DNA from: an uncultured Prevotellaceae bacterium
GTDB taxonomy: Bacteria; Bacteroidota; Bacteroidia; Bacteroidales; Bacteroidaceae
Length of the DNA: 64,000 nt
Reading direction: 5' to 3'
NCBI GenBank assembly: GCA_902778535.1
Contig: CACYYG010000011.1
Coordinates: forward strand, 1-64,000
Shown here: piece after piece, positions 59,201 to 64,000 of the stretch
Position numbering within the stretch: the stretch's first letter is position 1
How the letters are laid out: each line of letters opens with the position of its first letter
Notes under the pieces: generated by a model
Told to the model about the DNA's origin: nothing
What the model saw: only the letters and a program-made list of their open reading frames with translations
Database searches by the model: none
Translations under genes and position numbers: made by a program

Positions 59201-62200
59201 ATGTAACTATCAATGTGGATGAAAGCAAGGATGTCTACGGTTTGTGGATTCAGACCAACGGGCAGAGCGTTTCCATCGACGGCCTGACGATGAACGTACC
59301 TAATGGACGTGGCATAGGCATTAAAGACGAATATGTTAATGAAGAACCTGCTTCTATTACTGAGTTGACTATTGAGAATGCAACCTTCAATACAAAGAAG
59401 AAAGCTGCCATCCTCGTTACATCAAAGTATGGTGCTGAAATCAACGCTTCCAATCTTAACATCGAGAACGCTGTTGCTGACAATGTGAACGCTGTATGGG
59501 TTGACGAAGATCGTGCAGAAGAGTACTATAAGGTAACTACTACAGGCGCAACAATGATTCCCGAGGGTGGTGAATCTGCTTATGTGTCAAGTCTCGTTCG
59601 TGGCGAACAGACGCGTGGTTACTATAAGACCTTTGCTGCTGCATATGCATCGACTGACTACGCAGAAGGCGATACCTACAAACTTCATCAGAGTACGTCA
59701 GAAGCTGTGGAGGTTGCCAAGGAGCTGACCATCGTTAAGAACGGCTGCACAGCTGAAAATCTTACTGCTGGTGAAGACTATACCAAGAATGAGACCGAAG
59801 AGGAAATCGCATTCGTGGAACTTCCCGATGTGGCTCAGATTGGCGAAACAGGTTATAAGACCCTCCAGAAAGCCGTTGATGCTGCCTACGCTATGACTGG
59901 CGACGTGACCATTGAGCTGATTGACAACATTACTGGTTACTCTATCGTTAAGCAGAAAGCCGGTTTGAACTTGACTATCGATGGTAAGGAAAAGACTCTT
60001 AATGGACAGATTATTATCGATGGTGACGGTGGTTCTACACGTACGGAGACATTGGACATCAAGAACATTAAGTTTGAAGGAAATTCTTCTAATTTCTGTT
60101 CTGGTACCGATGCTTTCATTCTTGTTCCTAGCACGAATACAGCAGGTACTCCGTACTACAACAAGCCTACAAACAACTACTCACACAATGTGACTGTATC
60201 CGATTGTTCATTCACGAGTACATCCACTAGCTTAAACATTGTGGCTATTAAGACGTCTTCTGGTGGTGGCAATTGCTACAATCTCGTAGTGAAAGATGTG
60301 ACGGGAACCAACCTACACAGTTTGGCTCAGTTGACAGGTTCCGAAGGAACAAATTCCATTACCAATTGTGTGGTTGATAATAGCGAGAGCTTTATGAATG
60401 TGAACGGTGGTAGCGGCAACTTCACTGTCTCAGGCAACACCTTTACTGCTGCTGAGGGTACCGATGGCTACGGTATCCGCGAAAATGGTGGTTCTTCAGC
60501 TGTCATAACACTTACTGATAATACCTTCACTGCAGCCGCAGCAGTTAAACTCGGCAAGAGCGGAAGTGCTACTAAAGGCACAATCAACGTTGTCAGCGGT
60601 ACGTATGTTGGCGACATCGTGAAAGACATCGCTGCTACTGCTACTGGTAAGATCGTCATCAGCGGCGGTCAGTTCAGCGTTGACCTTACGGATGCTGCTT
60701 ACGAATCATTCATTGCTGAAGGCATGATTGGTGTTAAGAACGATGAAGTCGAAGGTGCACCTTACAGTGTTGAGGAAGGAACTTACGTAGCTAAGGTTAC
60801 TGTTGGAGAAACAACTCACAATTATAGTTCTCTCGAGGCTGCATTTGCTGATGCTGTGGATGGAGCAACAATTACTCTTCTCGCTAACTGCGCAGGCAAT
60901 GGTATTCAGGTTCCGCAGGGTAAGTACTCCACAGGTCTTACTGTTGACTTCGCTAACTTCACCTACACTGTTGACGGTGCAACTGTTGGTTCAACAGGCA
61001 CAGAGACACAGGCCTTCCAGCTCCTGAAGGACAACAATATCACCTTCAAGAATGGTACCATCTACTCTGAGAAGGCGCTGATGCTGGTTCAGAACTACAG
61101 CAACCTCACTCTCGAGAACATGACTCTTGACGGCAGCGCGTTGGTTGGCAACGGCAGATACACCTTGTCCAACAACAACGGCAATGTCGTAATTGATAAC
61201 AGCACCATCATTGCAAAGGAGGGTAGCGGGAACTTCGCCTTCGACGTATGCCGCTATGCCACCTATCCTTCTGTAAGTGTAACCGTGACAGGTGAGAGCG
61301 TCATCAACGGCGACATTGAAATCTCCGCTTCTGGCAAAGATGCCAAGGACGGCTTCGGCCTGACTCTGACAGCAGGCACGCTCGATGGCAACATCGTGCT
61401 TGATGCAAGTGCAGCAGCCGCAATGGAGGCAACTCCCGAAAAGGCTGTCATTAAGAAGGCTGACACATTCGTGGCAGATGCTCCTGCTGACTACAAGTGG
61501 GTAAGCAATGATGATGGCACAAGCACCCTAGCTCCGAAAGTTTACCTTGTTCAGATTGGCGATGTGAAGTATGAGAGCCTTGCTGAAGCTGTTGCAGCAG
61601 TTCCTGCTGATGGAACTCAGACAACCATCACAATGATTGCCAACGAGATGATTAATGTGGTAGGTTACGCTGTTACAATTCCTGCCAATACGAACGTCGT
61701 GCTCGACCTGAATGGCTATCAGGTTGTTGGTACTGTAGATCAGGAAGGTACATCAGCCCTTATCAGAAATCTTGGCACACTGACCATCAAAGACGGTAGT
61801 GATACTGGCACAGGTAAGTTGATGTCTGGCGCATCTACCACATGGACATGGGATGGTACAGACGATTACTCTGGAAGTTATGCAAGCAATCTGATTCGAA
61901 ATGAAAAAGACCTGATTGTTGAGAGTGGTTATCTCTATAACATGAGCAAAGGCAGTGCTGCTTACGCTATTGACAACTATAGTGCAGGAAATGTGACCAT
62001 CAACGGTGGTACAATTGATGCAGCCAAGGCAAGTGCCGTCCGCATGTTCTACGTGAATGGTGGTTCCATTACCGTTAATGATGGTATTGTTGGACATTAT
62101 GTAAGCGATGATGACTGTTCGTACATGGGTATTCAAGTCATGTCAGGAGCTAATGTCAATGTCTCTGTGACTGGTGGAACCATTGCTGGTTATTATGCAT

Positions 62201-63450
62201 TCTATGCCAACAATACCGGTGGTGACATAGTTCTTTCCGGCGGAACATTCGATGGTTATGTTGGTTTTGCAGCATCAGTTCCTAATATCAGCATTACAGA
62301 TGGTACATTTAATGAATGGGCTGGAACCTGGGGTGACCAAACAGGCTTCATTAGTGGCGGACAATTCGTTGAGAGTGTTGATGCTGCATACTTAGCAGAA
62401 GGCTATGTTTGCAGTAAAGAACCTGTGAACGGTTACTATACGGTCACTCTGGGCGCTGCCAAGATAGGCGTAACTGGCTATCCCACCTTTACTGCTGCCG
62501 TTGAAGCTGCAACCGAGGACGATGTGATTACCCTGTTGGCCGACATCGCAGAACCCTACACACTGAGCCTTGATGAGACTCTGAAGGTAGCTCTGGATGG
62601 CCATGCACTTACTGTTAATTCAGCTGTAGTAGGCTTCGAAGCTAGCGGTAGCTTGGATAATGGAGTGACCACTTATACCCTGGTGCCGCGTGACATGAGT
62701 GATGAGGATATCGTTCTTATTGACGGTCAATCCTATGAGTACATCAGAGATGCACAGGTGAAGAGTGCTACTTATGTACGTACTACCAAATCTTCTCAAA
62801 CGGGTAAGTATCAGCCTTGGTTCGTGCCATTCGACTACACCATCACAGAGAATGATCTTGAAAAGTTCAAGTTCTATAAGCTTAACATGGTAGCCAATTC
62901 TCCAAATGCAACAGAGGAGGCAACTGATAACGACTTCTGGGTCTTTGTCAAACCAATGCAAGCTGGCGATGTACTTAAGGCCAACAGACCGTACGTCTTT
63001 AAGCCGAAAGCAGTTGTTGAGAATTATGAGTTTAAGACACAAGGTGCCAAAATAAAGGCTAAAGCAAATGCCCCTGTTTTGGATATGTCAACGACCGAGG
63101 CTACCTATTCATTCTTTGGAACCTATGAAACGACTAGATTGTCATATTCAGAAGACTATCGTGATTTCTACATGAGTGGTGGCGAGCTGTTCTATGTACC
63201 TCAAAGTGAAGATAAATCACTTGGATCTTATAGGTGGTATTTGCGAATGGTAGCCAAAGATAACGACTATTCACGTGGTATAGGTTTCTTTGAATTAGAT
63301 GACGAAGTCACTGGCATTGAAAATACCGTTGCAGGTGAAGAAACGGTTACTTACTATACGCTTGATGGCGTGCAGGTGAAGACTCCTGGAAAGGGCATCT
63401 ATATCATGCGATTTGCCAACGGTAAAACCAAGAAAGTATCAATCAAGTAA
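56257..63450 (+). CDS. Giant secreted beta-helix surface protein with recurring modules and T9SS-like tail
   Basis: This 2,397-residue protein has a signal peptide (MKRSRTKLALLAFLGMMSVV ... AWA). It is built of parallel beta-helix-type stretches (short repeated strands such as TLNNVTFDTQGTGYNG and ITNCTFTNP) and GLUG-like repeats (about 400-525, VGGILGHTQSGRMTITGCSV). About eight modules of the type Y-x-(S/T)-(L/F)-x-x-A-x-x-x-A ... D-x-I-x-L-L begin near residues 36, 593, 850, 1122, 1199, 1522, 1771 and 2074. A final domain (about 2,140-2,350) has WFVPFDYTITENDLEKFKF. The tail YYTLDGVQVKTPGKGIYIMR resembles a T9SS sorting end. No catalytic motif is visible; adhesion or glycan binding are possible. 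Confidence 0.85.
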   Translation: MKRSRTKLALLAFLGMMSVVNAWAQGVVKNTTTGTSYATLQEAFYDASQGDVIELLGDVDATGDEEFNDDFNLGIEESITLKGNNHTLTVNRRGISVARQSSNSRRMGAPAKAPGNTIDVTIQDLTIKNVATQVKRKGGQLINTRGGIGTLTLNNVTFDTQGTGYNGDVRPLVIGGSQSTAATVNITNCTFTNPTAPSGKNSIAINVLNPVTMNIQGTTINAQYVINLGGADSSYGSQGSEVTFNGSTVNASAGAAVLFDFDDTGSGANGSTVTLAGETKVTTPTADWYDLGNTENTIVWEHFATNYISSTKYETKPTIQIAEVADLLALATLCNNALTSGQTAGNTYELVNDLDLSSVDNWTPIGGSGMGSYPSISFKGTFDGKGHTISNLTCIDNTANYATAGLFGSVMGATIKNLTLKDVNIESTHFTGAFVAYDADGDYSQNGNLIENCHVEGGTLTSRPELINGSWDNGNHVGGILGHTQSGRMTITGCSVEDVVITGYRDLGGLAGYMAGGTVTGNTVKDVTITQDNTNGYKYKNGSLEDQSSSVGLVVGGRSSQAVKDQANDATQNTVDNVVITDPIVIIKIGTAIYPTLAVAVAAANEGDVVEICKADTYTLPNLPKNITIKGTVEGVIFNCEGSAYSSIASIPNGATFENVTMNFGTNDYHGFQHPGTITMNGCTLNGKFFSYGDMNFVGCTFNAPGTEESGITSTDYSMWAYSGNLTYTDCSFNCNGKCINVYNESGATLYTITAKNCTFNSKTANKAAFNVKATCGTTPLKYKVIIKDSEATGSWPAASEGTELVVLNALAQVDDIKTGVASDIEVIEIKNGVETVLYTSRIAEYADNRYTSLAEALDAAEADNDKNIVINLLNDAELTIAAWSGSNNRYAIGTAETETITINGNEHKLTFMTTDTDWNNVATMNDAQTKLVLNNMTLDQGGRNTNGTWNAYDINFNCAVELNNVTSNRPIALKNDAALNNVTINVDESKDVYGLWIQTNGQSVSIDGLTMNVPNGRGIGIKDEYVNEEPASITELTIENATFNTKKKAAILVTSKYGAEINASNLNIENAVADNVNAVWVDEDRAEEYYKVTTTGATMIPEGGESAYVSSLVRGEQTRGYYKTFAAAYASTDYAEGDTYKLHQSTSEAVEVAKELTIVKNGCTAENLTAGEDYTKNETEEEIAFVELPDVAQIGETGYKTLQKAVDAAYAMTGDVTIELIDNITGYSIVKQKAGLNLTIDGKEKTLNGQIIIDGDGGSTRTETLDIKNIKFEGNSSNFCSGTDAFILVPSTNTAGTPYYNKPTNNYSHNVTVSDCSFTSTSTSLNIVAIKTSSGGGNCYNLVVKDVTGTNLHSLAQLTGSEGTNSITNCVVDNSESFMNVNGGSGNFTVSGNTFTAAEGTDGYGIRENGGSSAVITLTDNTFTAAAAVKLGKSGSATKGTINVVSGTYVGDIVKDIAATATGKIVISGGQFSVDLTDAAYESFIAEGMIGVKNDEVEGAPYSVEEGTYVAKVTVGETTHNYSSLEAAFADAVDGATITLLANCAGNGIQVPQGKYSTGLTVDFANFTYTVDGATVGSTGTETQAFQLLKDNNITFKNGTIYSEKALMLVQNYSNLTLENMTLDGSALVGNGRYTLSNNNGNVVIDNSTIIAKEGSGNFAFDVCRYATYPSVSVTVTGESVINGDIEISASGKDAKDGFGLTLTAGTLDGNIVLDASAAAAMEATPEKAVIKKADTFVADAPADYKWVSNDDGTSTLAPKVYLVQIGDVKYESLAEAVAAVPADGTQTTITMIANEMINVVGYAVTIPANTNVVLDLNGYQVVGTVDQEGTSALIRNLGTLTIKDGSDTGTGKLMSGASTTWTWDGTDDYSGSYASNLIRNEKDLIVESGYLYNMSKGSAAYAIDNYSAGNVTINGGTIDAAKASAVRMFYVNGGSITVNDGIVGHYVSDDDCSYMGIQVMSGANVNVSVTGGTIAGYYAFYANNTGGDIVLSGGTFDGYVGFAASVPNISITDGTFNEWAGTWGDQTGFISGGQFVESVDAAYLAEGYVCSKEPVNGYYTVTLGAAKIGVTGYPTFTAAVEAATEDDVITLLADIAEPYTLSLDETLKVALDGHALTVNSAVVGFEASGSLDNGVTTYTLVPRDMSDEDIVLIDGQSYEYIRDAQVKSATYVRTTKSSQTGKYQPWFVPFDYTITENDLEKFKFYKLNMVANSPNATEEATDNDFWVFVKPMQAGDVLKANRPYVFKPKAVVENYEFKTQGAKIKAKANAPVLDMSTTEATYSFFGTYETTRLSYSEDYRDFYMSGGELFYVPQSEDKSLGSYRWYLRMVAKDNDYSRGIGFFELDDEVTGIENTVAGEETVTYYTLDGVQVKTPGKGIYIMRFANGKTKKVSIK

Positions 63451-63482
63451 TTAATAATTTTACATTAGATTCATTTAAAAAA

Positions 63483-63635
63483 ATGGAAAAGAAAAGTTAT
63501 GTACGTCCTAGGACAGTAGTTGTTTTAATGCGGGTACAGCATCACTTGCTGGAAGATTCTCCGATTCACGGAGGAGGATCAGGCGAAGGATATGAACCGG
63601 ATTCACGTAGAAATAATTCTTGGGACGAAGACTAA
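63483..63635 (+). CDS. 50-residue peptide encoded directly after the giant surface protein
   Basis: This peptide starts MEKKSYVRPRTVVVLMRVQH, then HLLEDSPIHGGGSGEGYEPD, then SRRNNSWDED. The pattern (basic start, YxxP, VVVL, LLxxS, then Gly/Asp-rich tail) resembles a loose group of very small Bacteroidales ORFs (YxxPxxxVxxL...LLAGS), of unknown role. It lies 32 bases after the giant gene's stop, on the same mRNA, and is followed by a strong terminator. The AAAAAAATGG start context and the coding pattern support translation. It is too short for most gene finders. Confidence 0.6.
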   Translation: MEKKSYVRPRTVVVLMRVQHHLLEDSPIHGGGSGEGYEPDSRRNNSWDED

Positions 63636-63667
63636 GACTCGAAAAGTATAGGATAAAAGAGCGATAG

Positions 63668-63719
63668 ACGTCCTGGGACGGTCAGTGCGCAAGCCTGCCG
63701 TCGCCAGGACGTTTTTTTT
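63668..63719 (+). terminator. Strong intrinsic terminator
   Basis: ACGTCCTGG-GACGG ... CCGTC-g-CCAGGACGT followed by T8. The two-part stem (9 + 5 pairs) ends the giant protein/peptide unit. Confidence 0.88.
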
Positions 63720-63839
63720 GAGCCTCTGAACTTGAACATGAACTACAGGCTTTCAGAGTTTGTCTGAAAATACATGAGGCTCCTCTATGTCACCCCTATG
63801 TTAGCCTACGTTATTCACGGCAACAAGTCGATTTTTTCT

Positions 63840-63974
63840 ACAACGAATTAAACGAATTTCACGAACTCCATACGGTTTCCAAACTATTTTACAAATAGTC
63901 GCAAGCGACCAACGATTGTTTGATGCTTCGTAAAGTTGAATAGAAGGATTCGTGTAATTCGTTAAATTCGTTGT
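63840..63974. repeat. Inverted-repeat element at the window end
   Basis: ACAACGAATTAAACGAATTT (63840) and its near reverse complement GTAATTCGTTAAATTCGTTG (ending 63974) enclose about 80 bases without a gene. The rest of 63720-64000 shows nothing recognisable. Confidence 0.6.
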
Positions 63975-64000
63975 TGTTAATAACGCGTAACAGGTCGAAA

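Overview
The window reads as a chromosome segment of a Bacteroidales bacterium, most like Prevotella or a close relative in Prevotellaceae. The reasons are gene content (HU-HIG DNA-binding protein, DUF5103 protein, TSCPD protein, BT4734/BF3469-type VirE_N protein, C-terminal T9SS-like sorting tails), the lack of Shine-Dalgarno sequences, and repeated Bacteroidetes promoters (-33 TTG or TTTGG, about 20 bp spacer, -7 TAnnTTTG). No rRNA, tRNA, CRISPR array or transposase was recognised.

Layout. 0.8-5.2 kb holds a membrane-anchored regulator followed by an outer-membrane beta-barrel protein (minus strand). 5.3-11.7 kb is a decaying glycan-utilisation region: an SDR dehydrogenase tail, an intact secreted GH30 enzyme, a GH127 gene broken at two deletion points, and a second GH127-like gene that has lost its middle. 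11.7-13.3 kb is repeat-rich and carries an HU-HIG gene. 13.3-19.6 kb is accessory: a probably truncated secreted protein fused to a restriction-modification tail, a four-helix-bundle/zinc-ribbon protein, an orphan, and a four-gene primase-like replication module without integrase or conjugation genes. 19.7-37.1 kb is mostly housekeeping (UvrD helicase, Wzx-type flippase plus GT2, RluA, RsmG, MBL hydrolase, two deoxynucleoside kinases, DUF5103, three paralogous lipoproteins, CotH-like protein, GlyA). 37.2-38.5 kb is a hairpin-rich spacer and a HEPN/MNT pair. 38.6-43.1 kb joins tatA-tatC to two Fe-S proteins with twin-arginine motifs. 43.1-47.1 kb holds TSCPD, MntP, AlkD-like, DPP III and an AraC-type regulator.

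47.3-54.3 kb is a tight plus-strand operon: purU-hisH-hisA-hisF-hisIE-ftsE, then aspartate kinase and lysA. It covers late histidine synthesis (which releases AICAR to purine synthesis), one-carbon/formate supply and the ends of the lysine branch. 54.6-64 kb ends with an orphan glycosyltransferase-like protein and the most unusual unit of the window. That unit has a 22-bp-period array of GGTTACTGNCAGTAACC palindromes, a clear promoter, about 400 nt of structured leader, a 2,397-residue secreted beta-helix protein with about eight recurring modules, a 50-residue peptide gene too short for routine gene calling, and a strong terminator.

A second theme is short repeats: GC-rich palindromes inserted in frame inside at least six protein genes and also serving as a terminator, MITE-like intergenic elements, and a GTTGGAAA repeat family bordering the accessory region.
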